Positions 36,582-45,926 of a stretch of 64,000 bases of DNA are shown here, in pieces. The stretch spans positions 1-64,000 of the forward strand of contig CASEFX010000022.1 of the NCBI GenBank assembly GCA_949287305.1, given 5' to 3'. Positions within the stretch are counted from its first letter, which is position 1. Each line of letters opens with the position of its first letter. This DNA is from an uncultured Sutterella sp. Its GTDB lineage: Bacteria; Pseudomonadota; Gammaproteobacteria; Burkholderiales; Burkholderiaceae_F. A program made the position numbers and the translations under genes. The notes under the pieces were generated by a model. It was not told where the DNA came from. It did not search any database and worked only from the letters and a program-made list of their open reading frames with translations.

Positions 36582-37460
36582 GTGACGCGCCCCTCCGACT
36601 TCGCCTTTTTTCAGCTCCTCGCCCGTTCGGCGTCGCTCACCGACGCCGCGCGGTCACTCTCGATGACGCCCTCGGCCGTGAGCCGCCGGCTCGGCGCGAT
36701 CGAAACGAGGCTCGGCGTGCAGCTCGTGCTTCGCAACACCCGCAGCATGCGGCTCACCCCCGAAGGCGAACGTTATCTCGAAGCGGCGGAGGCGATCCTC
36801 GCCGAAACCGAAAGGCTCGAAGCCGACATCGCCTCGCGTCCCCTCGGGCGCCTTCGCATCTGCGCGTCGTTTGGGTTCGGGCGCACGCACATCGCGCCCG
36901 TCGTCGCCGACTTCGCCAAGGCGAATCCCGACGTGCGGGTCGACCTCACCCTCACCGACCGTCCGGTCTCGATCATCGAAGAAGGATTTGACGTCGGCAT
37001 TCACCTGGGCGTTCCCCACGACTCTCGTCTTCGCGCCCGAAAGCTTCTGGAGAACGACCGCATCCTCTGCGCATCACCCGCCTATCTCGAGACGCACGGA
37101 CGCCCCCTTTTGCCCGCGGACCTCGCGCGCCACCGCCTCATCGAGATCGCCGAGGATGCAAACACGGTCGGCCGCTGGACGCTCACCCACCGAAAGACGA
37201 AGAAGGTCGTGAACCTCGCCGCCGTTCCGGTTCTGCGAAGCAACTCGGGCTCGGCCGCGCTCGACTGGTGTCTCGCCGGACTCGGGATCGTTCTGCGAAG
37301 CCGTTGGCACGCGGCGGCGCCTCTCGCCGACGGAAGTCTCGAAGAGGTGCTTCCCGACTGGCACATGCCCGCGGACGTCTACGCCTACTTTGCGGCAAAG
37401 AAGCCTTCCGCGCAGCTTCGCGCCTTTCTCGACGCGATGGCGTTGCGTTTCGAGGCCTGA
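36582..37460 (+). CDS. LysR-family transcriptional regulator
   Basis: A 292-residue LysR regulator. The N-terminal winged helix-turn-helix reads LLARSASLTDAARSLSMTPSAVSRRLGAIETRLGVQL; the remainder is the effector-binding domain. The GTG start has AAGGAG upstream. It is followed by an inverted repeat and then leuCD. The same operator and promoter layout upstream of the alpha/beta hydrolase gene makes this protein the best candidate for controlling both. The effector is unknown. Confidence 0.9.
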   Translation: MTRPSDFAFFQLLARSASLTDAARSLSMTPSAVSRRLGAIETRLGVQLVLRNTRSMRLTPEGERYLEAAEAILAETERLEADIASRPLGRLRICASFGFGRTHIAPVVADFAKANPDVRVDLTLTDRPVSIIEEGFDVGIHLGVPHDSRLRARKLLENDRILCASPAYLETHGRPLLPADLARHRLIEIAEDANTVGRWTLTHRKTKKVVNLAAVPVLRSNSGSAALDWCLAGLGIVLRSRWHAAAPLADGSLEEVLPDWHMPADVYAYFAAKKPSAQLRAFLDAMALRFEA

Positions 37461-37494
37461 GAAGCGTCTCCCTGAGCATCCCATCTTTGCGTTT

Positions 37495-37552
37495 TTCTCA
37501 CGGATGTTGTGAGAACTCCGCTCTTTCCCGCCTTCGGTTTCGGCACTACACT
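37495..37552 (+). promoter_or_regulatory. leuC operator and promoter
   Basis: TTCTCAC-N7-GTGAGAA (37495-37515) is an inverted repeat centred about 54 bases before the expected transcription start. CGGCACTACACT (37541-37552) contains a TACACT -10, and the -35 region is weak. TGTTGTGAGAA, the 25-base spacing and CGGCACTACACT all recur at the hydrolase promoter on the minus strand (32706-32753). Confidence 0.65.
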
Positions 37553-37612
37553 TTTCCCTTGACAGCCGCGCCCAACCCCCGCCGCGCGGCGGCCCCGACA
37601 GGAGACACCCTC

Positions 37613-39049
37613 GTGACCCAAGCCCGAACGCTCTATCGAAAGATCGTCGACGCACACACCGTGAAGACGATCGACTCGGATACCGTCCTTCTTTACTGCG
37701 ACGCGCACTTCGCGAACGAATACACGTCGCCCCAGGCCTTTGCGGGCGTCGCCGCCCGGGACCTTCCCGTCCTCTCTCCCGACTCGCACCTCTGCGTCGT
37801 GAGCCACATCATTCCCTCGCGCGACGAAAGTCCCCGCCGCATCTACGACGCGGCGTCGCTCAAACAGGCCGAAACGCTCGAAGCCAACTGCCGCCGCTTC
37901 GGCATCAAGGCCTTCTTCGGCGCGAACGACCCCGATCAGGGGCTCGAGCACGTCGTCATGGCCGAGCGCGGCCTCGTGCGTCCGGGCATGGTCGTGATCT
38001 GCGGCGACAGCCACACAACGTCCCACGGCGCCCTGGGCGCTCTGGGTTTCGGCGTCGGCACGTCCGAGATCGAACACATTCTCGCGACCGAGACGCTCGT
38101 CTACCGGCTCGCCTCTTCGATGAAGATCACGATCCGCGGGAAGCTCCGCCCGGACGCCACGGCGAAGGACCTGGCGCTCTTCGTGCTGCGAAAGATTTCC
38201 GCGGGCGGTGCATTGGGCTGCGTCGTCGAATACGAGGGTGAAGCGATCGAAGGACTTTGCGTCGAAGGCCGCATCACGCTCTGCAATCTGACCGTGGAGG
38301 CGGGCGCCCGCGGAGCCTTGATCGCCCCCGACCAAAAGACGGTCGACTGGGTGCTCGCGCACGCACCGGAACTCAAGGGCGAAGAAAAGGAAATGGCGCT
38401 CGCCTACTGGAAGACGCTCAAGGCCGATCCCGACGCTGAATATGCGCGCACGGTCGAAATCGACGCCGCCGAAGTCCGCCCGAGCGTCACCTGGGGGACG
38501 AGTCCCGATCAGAACGTCTTCCTCGACGAAGCCGTCCCCTCTCCCGAATCCTTCCCGGATCCGGTCGAACGCGAAGCGGCCGAACGCGGCCTTCGCTATC
38601 AGGGGATTGCCGCTGCTCAGAAGATGTCGGACGTTTCCGTCGACTACGTCTTCATCGGCTCCTGCACCAACGCGCGTCTCCCCGACCTCGTCGCGGCCAC
38701 CGAAGTGTTGAAGGGCCGCCGTCTGGCGCCGGGCGTCCGGGGCATGGTCGTTCCCGGATCCATGCGCACTCGGCGCGACGCGGAAGCCCTGGGGCTCGAC
38801 GTCGTCTTCAAGGACGCGGGATTCGAGTGGAGAAAGCCCGGCTGCTCGCTTTGCCTTGCGATGAACGAAGACGTTCTCGAGAGCGGCGTCCGCTGCGCGG
38901 CGACCACGAACCGCAACTTCGAAGGCCGCATGGGGCGCGGATCGCGCACCCACCTCGTGAGTCCCGAAACGGCTGCGGCAAGCGGCGTCCTCGGGCGCTT
39001 CGGCACGGCCGAAGAACTCGACCGTCTCATGCCCCGCACGAACGACTGA
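37613..39049 (+). CDS. leuC: 3-isopropylmalate dehydratase large subunit
   Basis: A 478-residue aconitase-family subunit that isomerises isopropylmalate in leucine synthesis. The 4Fe-4S ligands are C351 (FIGSCTNARL), C411 and C414 (PGCSLCLAMN), close to E. coli LeuC C347, C407 and C410. The substrate motif VICGDSHTTSHGALGALGFGVGTSE is present. The start is the GTG with AGGAG eight bases upstream. leuA and leuB are not nearby, so a related hydratase role (for example citramalate-type) is possible. Confidence 0.9.
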   Translation: MTQARTLYRKIVDAHTVKTIDSDTVLLYCDAHFANEYTSPQAFAGVAARDLPVLSPDSHLCVVSHIIPSRDESPRRIYDAASLKQAETLEANCRRFGIKAFFGANDPDQGLEHVVMAERGLVRPGMVVICGDSHTTSHGALGALGFGVGTSEIEHILATETLVYRLASSMKITIRGKLRPDATAKDLALFVLRKISAGGALGCVVEYEGEAIEGLCVEGRITLCNLTVEAGARGALIAPDQKTVDWVLAHAPELKGEEKEMALAYWKTLKADPDAEYARTVEIDAAEVRPSVTWGTSPDQNVFLDEAVPSPESFPDPVEREAAERGLRYQGIAAAQKMSDVSVDYVFIGSCTNARLPDLVAATEVLKGRRLAPGVRGMVVPGSMRTRRDAEALGLDVVFKDAGFEWRKPGCSLCLAMNEDVLESGVRCAATTNRNFEGRMGRGSRTHLVSPETAAASGVLGRFGTAEELDRLMPRTND

Positions 39050-39061
39050 GAGGAGAAAACC

Positions 39062-39700
39062 ATGGAAAAACTCATCACGCTCGAAGCCGTTGCGGCGGCC
39101 CTTCCCTTCGACAATCTCGACACCGACCAATTGATGCCGAAGCAGTTCCTGCGCGGGATCGACAAGTCGGGACTTGCCAAGGGCATGCTCTACAACATGC
39201 GCCACCTTGCGGACGGCTCCGTCAATCCCGAGTTCGTTCTGAACCGCCCGGGCTGGGAAGCTACGAAGATCCTCGTCGCCGGACCCAACTTCGGCTGCGG
39301 TTCGAGCCGCGAGCACGCCGTCTGGGGCCTGATGCAGTACGGCATCCGCGCCGTGATCGCGCCGAGCTTCGGGGAGATCTTCTATTCGAACTGCTTCAAC
39401 AACGGCCTTCTCGCCGCACGCGTCTCGCCCGAAGCGGACGAACGCCTGCTTGCGCTTTTGTCGGCGCCGACGCCGCAGACGCTCACGGTGTCGGTCGAAG
39501 ACCGCACGATCACGACGGCCGCGGGCGAAGTCTTCCCCTTCACGATCGGCGAACGCCACCGCACGATGCTCCTTGAAGGGCTCGACGCCGTGGAGACCAC
39601 GATGAAGGACATGGACGAAATCCGCCGTTGGAAGGAAGCGCACGAAAAGGCCTTCCCCTGGATGGCGGGCCTGCCGGGACGAAGCGCCGCCGGAAAGTAA
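39062..39700 (+). CDS. leuD: 3-isopropylmalate dehydratase small subunit
   Basis: A 212-residue swivel-domain subunit that completes the LeuCD enzyme. Motifs are FDNLDTDQLMPKQFLRG, LVAGPNFGCGSSREHAVWGL and FGEIFYSNCFNNGLL. It starts 12 bp after leuC with GAGGAG upstream, so the two are co-translated. Its length is normal (E. coli 201). Confidence 0.93.
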   Translation: MEKLITLEAVAAALPFDNLDTDQLMPKQFLRGIDKSGLAKGMLYNMRHLADGSVNPEFVLNRPGWEATKILVAGPNFGCGSSREHAVWGLMQYGIRAVIAPSFGEIFYSNCFNNGLLAARVSPEADERLLALLSAPTPQTLTVSVEDRTITTAAGEVFPFTIGERHRTMLLEGLDAVETTMKDMDEIRRWKEAHEKAFPWMAGLPGRSAAGK

Positions 39701-39750
39701 ACTCACGCGTCGCCCTCTCCACGGGCGACGGTGAAGCGCGTAAAGAAAGC

Positions 39751-39808
39751 GAGGCCGCCCGAACGTTCGGACGGCCTCCTTCGTTTCGCGGGGCGCCGAA
39801 AGGCGCCC
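39751..39808. terminator. Convergent terminators between leuD and the amidohydrolase gene
   Basis: GAGGCCG/CGGCCTC (39751-39757 and 39772-39778), with an inner CCGAACGTTCGG, ends leuCD. GGGCGCC/GGCGCCC (39791-39797 and 39802-39808) lies just past the amidohydrolase stop on the minus strand. T tracts are short in both. Confidence 0.6.
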
Positions 39809-39814
39809 GCTTTG

Positions 39815-41443
39815 TCACTTGCGGACGAAGACCGTGCGGCCGTTCACGATCGTGCGGTCCACGCGGATGTCGCGCATCTTGAGGGGATCGCGCGTGAAGA
39901 TGTCGTCGGAAAGGAGCACCAGGTCCGCGGCGTAGCCCGGGAGAAGCCGCCCCTTCGTGTTTTCTTCGAAGCTCGCATGGGCGCTGCCCGCCGTATAGCA
40001 GTCGACCGCCTCTTCGACCGTCAGCTTTTCCGAGGCGTAGAAGCCGTCGGGCTGCCCTTCGGCGTCGCCCTTCAGGTCCCGACGATTCACCGCGCAGTAG
40101 AGGTTGTCGATCGCGTTGATGTCTTCGACGGGGCTGTCGGTGCCGAGGCTCGTCGGGATGCCCAGGTTCAGCATGGTCTTGAAGGCGTAGCTCGTCGACG
40201 CTAGTGCCTCGCCCACGCGGTCGGTGACGACGTGCATGTCGTAGTGGAGGAAGATCGGCTGAATGTGGGCGAGAACGCCCATCGAGGCCATGCGCTCGAG
40301 AAGCGGACGGTCCGTGATCTGCACGTGCACGATCCCGAGGCGCATCGGGTTTTCGCCGTTTTGGCAGAAGGGTTCGTAGGCGTTAAGCACCCGCTCGATC
40401 GCGCCGTCCCCGATCGCGTGAATCGTCGCCTGCATGCCGCCCTTCACGGCCGTGCCGACGAGATCCGCGAGCGCATCGGGTTCGATCGTGCCGATCCCCG
40501 AGGTCGAGGGATCGTCCGCGTAGGGCGCGCGAAGAAGCGCGGTGCGCGCGCCGAGACTTCCGTCCACAAAGAGCTTCAGGGGCCCGACTTTGTTCATCGG
40601 GTGGCCCGCCACCGTGCCCGTACGGTTGCCCGCACGGAGGAAGTCTTCGAGCCCCGCCTTTTCCATGAAGCAGCACTGATGATTGACCCGCACGCAAGGG
40701 TTTTCTTCGAGCACTTCCGCATAGAGCGAGAGCACGTCCCGCCAGTTGTCGCCTCTCACGTCCATCGTATGTACCGACGTCACGCCGCACTCGGCCGCGT
40801 GCGCGAAGGCTGCCAACAGCGCCTCGCGGTCGGCATTGCGGTCGGCCGCAGGCAGAATGTGCGTCACCTGCGCCGCGGCGTTCTCGCGGAAAATCCCGGT
40901 CGCGCGGCCGTTTTCGTCTCGGTCGATCGCGCCGCCCGGAAGGGCCTCGGTTTCATCGGTGATGCCCGCCATCTCCATCGCCGCCGTGCTCGCCACAAGA
41001 ATGTGACCGCAGGCGCGCTCGAGAATGAGCGGGACGCCCGGCGCCGCTTCGTCGAGGTCGGCGGCGCAGGGAAGACGGTGTTCGTCCTCGAAGTAGTCCT
41101 GATTCCAGCCCATGCCGTGAATCACGGTCCCCGCCGCGGGTTGACGCTCGACCAAGTAGGCGCGGATGCGGTTCTTTAGGTCCGCGATCCCCGTCGTGCC
41201 GTGAAGCTGAATGTCGCGAAGCGTGTGGCCAAGCATCAAGAGGTGGCAGTGACTGTCGTTGAAGCCCGGCACCGCGGTGCGGCCTTCGGCGTCGATCACT
41301 TCGCAGTCGGCGGGCGCCGCCGCGGCCACCGCGGCGTTCGTTCCGACCGCGCGGATGACGCCGTCGACGGCGAGAAGAGATTCGGCGAAGCGTCCGGCGC
41401 CGAGGTAGACGTGCGCGTTTTGGAGGAGAAGATTGTGTGTCAT
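39815..41443 (-). CDS. Amidohydrolase family 3 protein (YtcJ-like)
   Basis: A 542-residue metal-dependent amidohydrolase. The metal-binding HxH lies in GFNDSHCHLLMLG near residue 66, with further ligands in the VHTMD and HAIGDGAIERV motifs. The N- and C-terminal beta-sandwich halves (LLQNAHVYLGAGRF and ADLVLLSDDIF) frame the barrel. No signal peptide is present, so it is cytoplasmic. YtcJ-type enzymes act on N-acyl or formamide groups; the substrate here is not known. The start has GGGAG upstream. The permease gene upstream may supply substrate. Confidence 0.85.
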   Translation of the reverse strand: MTHNLLLQNAHVYLGAGRFAESLLAVDGVIRAVGTNAAVAAAAPADCEVIDAEGRTAVPGFNDSHCHLLMLGHTLRDIQLHGTTGIADLKNRIRAYLVERQPAAGTVIHGMGWNQDYFEDEHRLPCAADLDEAAPGVPLILERACGHILVASTAAMEMAGITDETEALPGGAIDRDENGRATGIFRENAAAQVTHILPAADRNADREALLAAFAHAAECGVTSVHTMDVRGDNWRDVLSLYAEVLEENPCVRVNHQCCFMEKAGLEDFLRAGNRTGTVAGHPMNKVGPLKLFVDGSLGARTALLRAPYADDPSTSGIGTIEPDALADLVGTAVKGGMQATIHAIGDGAIERVLNAYEPFCQNGENPMRLGIVHVQITDRPLLERMASMGVLAHIQPIFLHYDMHVVTDRVGEALASTSYAFKTMLNLGIPTSLGTDSPVEDINAIDNLYCAVNRRDLKGDAEGQPDGFYASEKLTVEEAVDCYTAGSAHASFEENTKGRLLPGYAADLVLLSDDIFTRDPLKMRDIRVDRTIVNGRTVFVRK

Positions 41444-41502
41444 GATGAAAACTCCCTGCATTTCTGAAAAATTCGTCTTGTCCGTTGGCGTTTAAAGTCG
41501 GA

Positions 41503-42885
41503 TCAGCCGGCCGCGCCTTCGGCCGCCAGGGCCGCGCGGCGTTCCGCCTCGAGCGCTTCCACGTTGCGGCGGAAGAAGACTTCGTAGACGACGAGGCTCA
41601 CCGCGGGAACGATCACGTTGAGAAGCGCCGTCACCGGGTCGGCGATGATCGTGCTTGCCAGAAGCGCCGCCATCACGAGGATCACGGCCCAAATGAGGTA
41701 GGGATAGGCCCAGACCTTGTAGGGACGGTCGACCGTCGGCATGCGGCGGCGAAGGATGATCACCGCGTAGAAGGTGAGCGCGTTGAAGATGATTCCGGAG
41801 ACCGCCACGAGGCTCGTGAGGCTCGAAAGATCGCGAAGCAGCACGAGACCGATGGAAATCGCACCCGAAGCGATGATGGCGTTCACGGGCGTGCGCAGTT
41901 CCGAATGGAGAACGCCGAGCGAGCGGACCATCGCGCCGTCGCGGGCCATCGCGTAGTAAACGCGGGGGAAGACCATCACGCAGCCGTTCAAGGAGTTGAA
42001 GATCGCAAGGATCATCGCCGCCGAAACCAGGACGCCGCCGTAGGTGCCGAAGAGCGTCTCGGCCGCGGCCGTGCCGAGGTAGAAGTTCCCTTCCGAGACC
42101 ATCGCGGCGATGACTTCGGGCGAGAGCACGCGGAAGATCGAGTAGTTGAAGAGGACGTAGAGAAGTGCGACGCCGACGATCGAAAGGAGGATCGCGAGCG
42201 GAATGTTGCGCTGCGGATTCTTGATTTCTTCGGCGATGCTGTTGAGGTTGTGCCAGCCTTCATACGCCCAGAGCGTGGCGACGACCGCGAAGGCGACGAC
42301 CGGGAGGAACGCGGTGAGCGACGGCGTTTCCGAGGGCATGGCGAGGAGGTCGGGCGACTCGGTCCCAAAGAAGAGCCCCGCGATCATGATGAGGCCGATC
42401 GGAAGGAGCTTCAGGACCATGAAGACGTTCTGCACGAAGGCGCCCGTGCGGATCCCGCGGATCTGAACGAGCGAGAGCGCCACGATGGTGCCGACCGCCA
42501 CGACCTTCTGCGCGACGGGGCCGAGCGGCAAAACCGTGGCGAGCGCCCCGGCGAAGGCGACGGCGAGCGCCGCGATCGACGCGCTCGAAGAGAGAATGAA
42601 GTTCGAGAAGCCGCTCACGAACGCAGTGCGTTCGCCGTAGGCTTCGCGAAGGTAGACGTAGCTTCCGCCGGCCTTCGGCATCATGGCGCCGAGCTCGGCG
42701 TAGCAGACGCCGCTCATGAGCGTGATGAGACCGCCCACAAGCCAAACGAGAAGAGAGAGACCGAGGCTCATCTCGCAGCGCGCGAGGACGATGCCGCCGA
42801 TGTAGAAGATCCCCGAGCCGATCATGATGCCGGCGAGGACTGAGATGCCGCCGAAAAGGCCGATTTCGCGACGCATGGCCGTCAT
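41503..42885 (-). CDS. APC-superfamily amino acid permease
   Basis: A 460-residue inner-membrane transporter with about twelve helices. The first helix has the family GSGIF motif (GIMIGSGIFYIGG), followed by LGAMMPKAGGSYVYLREAYG and FAVVATLWAYEGWHNLNSIAEEIKNPQRNIPLAI, typical of the LAT/amino-acid exchanger branch. The start is the ATG with GGAGAA upstream; ORF sequence before it is not part of the protein. The direction and 59-bp spacing to the amidohydrolase suggest one operon (permease then hydrolase). Confidence 0.88.
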   Translation of the reverse strand: MTAMRREIGLFGGISVLAGIMIGSGIFYIGGIVLARCEMSLGLSLLVWLVGGLITLMSGVCYAELGAMMPKAGGSYVYLREAYGERTAFVSGFSNFILSSSASIAALAVAFAGALATVLPLGPVAQKVVAVGTIVALSLVQIRGIRTGAFVQNVFMVLKLLPIGLIMIAGLFFGTESPDLLAMPSETPSLTAFLPVVAFAVVATLWAYEGWHNLNSIAEEIKNPQRNIPLAILLSIVGVALLYVLFNYSIFRVLSPEVIAAMVSEGNFYLGTAAAETLFGTYGGVLVSAAMILAIFNSLNGCVMVFPRVYYAMARDGAMVRSLGVLHSELRTPVNAIIASGAISIGLVLLRDLSSLTSLVAVSGIIFNALTFYAVIILRRRMPTVDRPYKVWAYPYLIWAVILVMAALLASTIIADPVTALLNVIVPAVSLVVYEVFFRRNVEALEAERRAALAAEGAAG

Positions 42886-43482
42886 TTTGATTCTCCGAAA
42901 GAAGGTTTTGGATGGCGCCGTCGGTTGCATCCATATCGACGCAACCGACGCGCCGCTTCTTTCGATCGGGACCTCCGCGTCTTTGCGAAAGGCGTCCCGA
43001 GACGGTTTGTTGAGCGAAACGCGCCGACTGGATCGATAGCTCCTCCGAAGGTTTGGGACGGGCGCTTCTGCGCTCCAACCCTTGCCGACGGGAGTCGCAG
43101 ACGTCTTTCGCCTGCGCCCAACTCGTCGAATCCGCCGATTCGACCGTTTCGGCGGTTTTGCCTTTCGCGAATCCTCTCGGGCTGCCGCCTCCGATTCGCT
43201 ACTCATCGCAACCGCGCCTCTATCAACCTAAGGCCCCTTCACTATCACGCAAAAATTGCGGGAAGACGCGGCCTTCGCGCGGCTTTTTTCAGAAACATGC
43301 GCTTTTCTTGACGGAAATGCGGTGAACTATGCCGAAGTACCTACAGACAATCTTCTATTCGCCAGCACTCCCGACCCGCGCCCCACGGAAAACGGGACGC
43401 TCGAAAGCGTCCCGCTCCTTCTTCTGGAAGCCGTCCTCCCGCAACGGACCGGTTGCGCGGAGGACGGAGGCGTCATGCGCAA
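42886..43482. other. Non-coding stretch upstream of the permease
   Basis: About 600 bp without a convincing gene. A terminator hairpin at 43393-43414 (GGGACGCT and AGCGTCCC, then GTTTTC on the minus strand) belongs to the truncated flavoprotein gene. The rest should contain the permease promoter. Confidence 0.6.
43393..43414 (-). terminator. Terminator of the truncated flavoprotein gene
   Basis: A 9-bp stem CGGGACGCT/AGCGTCCCG with a GAAA-type loop; TTTT follows on the minus strand. Confidence 0.65.
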
Positions 43483-43783
43483 TCAGCGCTTCGCCACTTC
43501 CATGCCGGCGATGCGGCCGTTGACGATGCAGTCGGTCGTGGCGTTCGAGCCGAGACGCACCGCCCCGTGCACGCCGCCCGTGGCCTCCCCGGCGGCGTAG
43601 AGCCTCGGAATCACCTTGCCGTCGACGTTGACGACTTCCGCCCTGGGCGTCGTGTAGAGACCGCCCATCGTGTGGTGCACCTTGGGCGAGAGGCGCGAGA
43701 CGTACCACGGCCCTTCGGTGTGCGGCTTCATTTTCGGGTCGACCACGGGACGCCACGGATCCTTGCCGGTTTCGATCGAGCGG
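43483..43783 (-). pseudogene. C-terminal fragment of a fumarate-reductase-like flavoprotein
   Basis: Only the last ~100 codons survive. The sequence includes HHTMGGLYTTPRAEVVNVDG, RLYAAGEATGGVHGAVRLG and ATTDCIVNGRIAGMEVAKR, the FAD-binding C-terminus of periplasmic fumarate/urocanate-reductase-type flavoproteins. The reading frame continues upstream to SIETGKDPW and then breaks into a LysR fragment at about 43780. Confidence 0.85.
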
Positions 43784-43870
43784 TTGCGACATGTGCAGTT
43801 GTTCGGCCGCCCGCGTGATGTTGCCGGTGCGGCTCACGACGAGAAAGGCCTTCAGATCGCGAAAGTTCAT
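43781..43870 (-). pseudogene. N-terminal fragment of a LysR regulator
   Basis: The first 30 codons of a LysR gene (MNFRDLKAFLVVSRTGNITR, then AAEQLHMSQP) join directly to the flavoprotein fragment, out of frame by one base. The shared CCGC at the junction indicates a deletion between short identical sequences. Confidence 0.85.
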
Positions 43871-43924
43871 GGTTCCAACTCGAAAAATACCCGTGGAAGG
43901 AATCCGAAGACTCCTTCTCTATTT

Positions 43925-45925
43925 TCAGGCATTCTGCGCTTCGTCGTCGGAGGCGCTCCAAAATTCCCGCAGACGGTCCGACAGGCCTCCTTCGCGAAGC
44001 GTCGGGGTTGACGCCGCCCGCAGAAAGACTTCTTTTCGTCCGAAGATCACGGCTCCGCGCTTGGCGCGCGTGATCCCCGTGTAGAGAAGTTCGCGCGTCG
44101 CAAGACCCGATTCGGCGTCTTCGGGAAGAATGATCGCGACCTCGTCGAATTCCGAACCCTGCGACTGATGAATCGTCATGGCGTAGGCCGCGTCAAAGCG
44201 CGGGAGAAGCCCCGGCGCAAAGGCGCACTCCTTCACCGTGGGCCCCTTGTCGCCGAACCATACGATCGTCTGCGCGGGATTCTCCGGATCGGGGAGGCAC
44301 ACGCCCACGTCCCCGTTGAAGAGCCCGATCGTGTCGTCGTTCGTGCGCACGATGAGGACGAACCCCGGGAACCAGTCGCCCTCGCGCCCGAGTTCGGACG
44401 AAACCGCCTCGGCCGCCCATTCGTTGAGCGCCGTCACGCCCGCGCGGCCCGCGCGCTGCGCGGAAAGAAGTCGGAAGCGCGCGAGCGCGCGCCAGACCGC
44501 GTCGGCGTGCGAGCGATAGTCGTCTTCTCCGTCAAAAGAGCCTTTCTCGACCATCCTTTGCACCGAACGAACAAAAGGCTTGAGCTGACGGCGCATCCAT
44601 CCGCGAAGCGCCGAGCTGATTTCACCCCCTCGCCCGATCGCGGGCGCACAACGCACGTACTCCGCGCCGCTTTCCTTCGTCGCCTTGCCTTCCTCCCAGG
44701 CTTCTTCAAGCGCTTCCTCGGAAGCGTCGGGGTCGTTCACGAGCCTTGCGAGCCGTCCCACGGGCGAAGCCGCCCCGTAGCGGCGGGAGACCGTCAGAAA
44801 CGCCCGGCAAAAACGAAGCGCTCCCGCTTCGTCGGCGAGGTCCGCATAAACCGCCCCCGGGCCCACGGCGGCGAGCTGATAGGGGTCGCCCAGAACGATC
44901 ACGCGGGTTCTCTCCGGATCGACTGCGGCGAAGAGCTGCGAAGCGAGTCCCACGTCGATCATCGAGGCTTCGTCGACGACGAGGACGTCCGTTTCCATCG
45001 GAGCCGACGCGCTCGGTCGCGAAGCGCCCGAGACGGGCATCGTGAGCCACTTGTGAATCGTGTGCTCGCGAATGCGGGTTTTGAGGTCCGAAGAACGGAT
45101 CGCGGCCCCCGCCTCGCCCGCCCTTTCGTCAAAAAGCCGTGCGTAGCGGGCGATCCCGTCCGAAACCGACTGCATCATGCGGCTCGTCGCCTTCCCCGTG
45201 GGGGCGGCGAGCGATACGCGAAGCATCGGATTTTCGAGAAACAGCAGGAGAAGCATCTTCACGACGCTCGTCGTCTTCCCCGTTCCCGGCCCCCCGCAGA
45301 CGACCGTGAAGCGCCGCGTCACGGCGGAAAGCACCGCCGCGCGCTGATCGGCTTCGCTTTGTTTGGCTTCCGAGAGGCGCAGGGCGCGAAGCTCTGGCGC
45401 GAGTTCCGGCGCGAGCGTCGACTCGACCCAGGCGCGGTCGGCCGCGGCCATGGCGTCGAGCAACGCCGTCTGCGACCCAGTGGCGGCGACGGCGGGCATG
45501 GAGGCAAGGCGGCAGAAGCGCTGCGCAAGCGTGAGTTCCTCAAGGAAGAAGCGCTGCGGATAGAGTCGTCCGCCTTCGTCGTACACGAAGGGAACGGAGG
45601 CGCTCTCGTCAAGAATGAGCGTGCGGCGGGGGTCGTCGGTCAACGACGCACGCGAAAAGACGTCGCCCGAGACGGCGAGACGGAGCTTTTCAAACTGCGC
45701 GCAGGTCTCCTTCGGCACGGCGATGCAGAGGCTTCCCGCCTCGATCGCACCCGCGAGGAGGCGCATCGTTTCCGTTACGAGCGTCCGATCGTCCTCATTC
45801 ACGGCTACCCCCGAACGCTCCACGGCGCGAAGGAGCAACTCCCCCATCACCACGTAGGGCGTCTCGGCCGCGGTCGTTTCGTTCGCGAAGACCGTTTTTT
45901 CTTCGTTTTCCATCTTTTGCGTCAT
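43925..45925 (-). CDS. recD: RecBCD subunit RecD
   Basis: A 666-residue 5'-to-3' SF1 helicase of the recombination nuclease. Walker A is GGPGTGKTT (K217), Walker B DVLVVDEASMIDVGL, and the C-terminal motifs YAMTIHQSQGSEFDE and LLYTGITRAKRG are present. The start ATG lies one base after the recB stop, so the genes are coupled. Length is close to E. coli RecD (608), with some extra loop sequence. Confidence 0.92.
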   Translation of the reverse strand: MTQKMENEEKTVFANETTAAETPYVVMGELLLRAVERSGVAVNEDDRTLVTETMRLLAGAIEAGSLCIAVPKETCAQFEKLRLAVSGDVFSRASLTDDPRRTLILDESASVPFVYDEGGRLYPQRFFLEELTLAQRFCRLASMPAVAATGSQTALLDAMAAADRAWVESTLAPELAPELRALRLSEAKQSEADQRAAVLSAVTRRFTVVCGGPGTGKTTSVVKMLLLLFLENPMLRVSLAAPTGKATSRMMQSVSDGIARYARLFDERAGEAGAAIRSSDLKTRIREHTIHKWLTMPVSGASRPSASAPMETDVLVVDEASMIDVGLASQLFAAVDPERTRVIVLGDPYQLAAVGPGAVYADLADEAGALRFCRAFLTVSRRYGAASPVGRLARLVNDPDASEEALEEAWEEGKATKESGAEYVRCAPAIGRGGEISSALRGWMRRQLKPFVRSVQRMVEKGSFDGEDDYRSHADAVWRALARFRLLSAQRAGRAGVTALNEWAAEAVSSELGREGDWFPGFVLIVRTNDDTIGLFNGDVGVCLPDPENPAQTIVWFGDKGPTVKECAFAPGLLPRFDAAYAMTIHQSQGSEFDEVAIILPEDAESGLATRELLYTGITRAKRGAVIFGRKEVFLRAASTPTLREGGLSDRLREFWSASDDEAQNA

Positions 45926-45926
45926 C

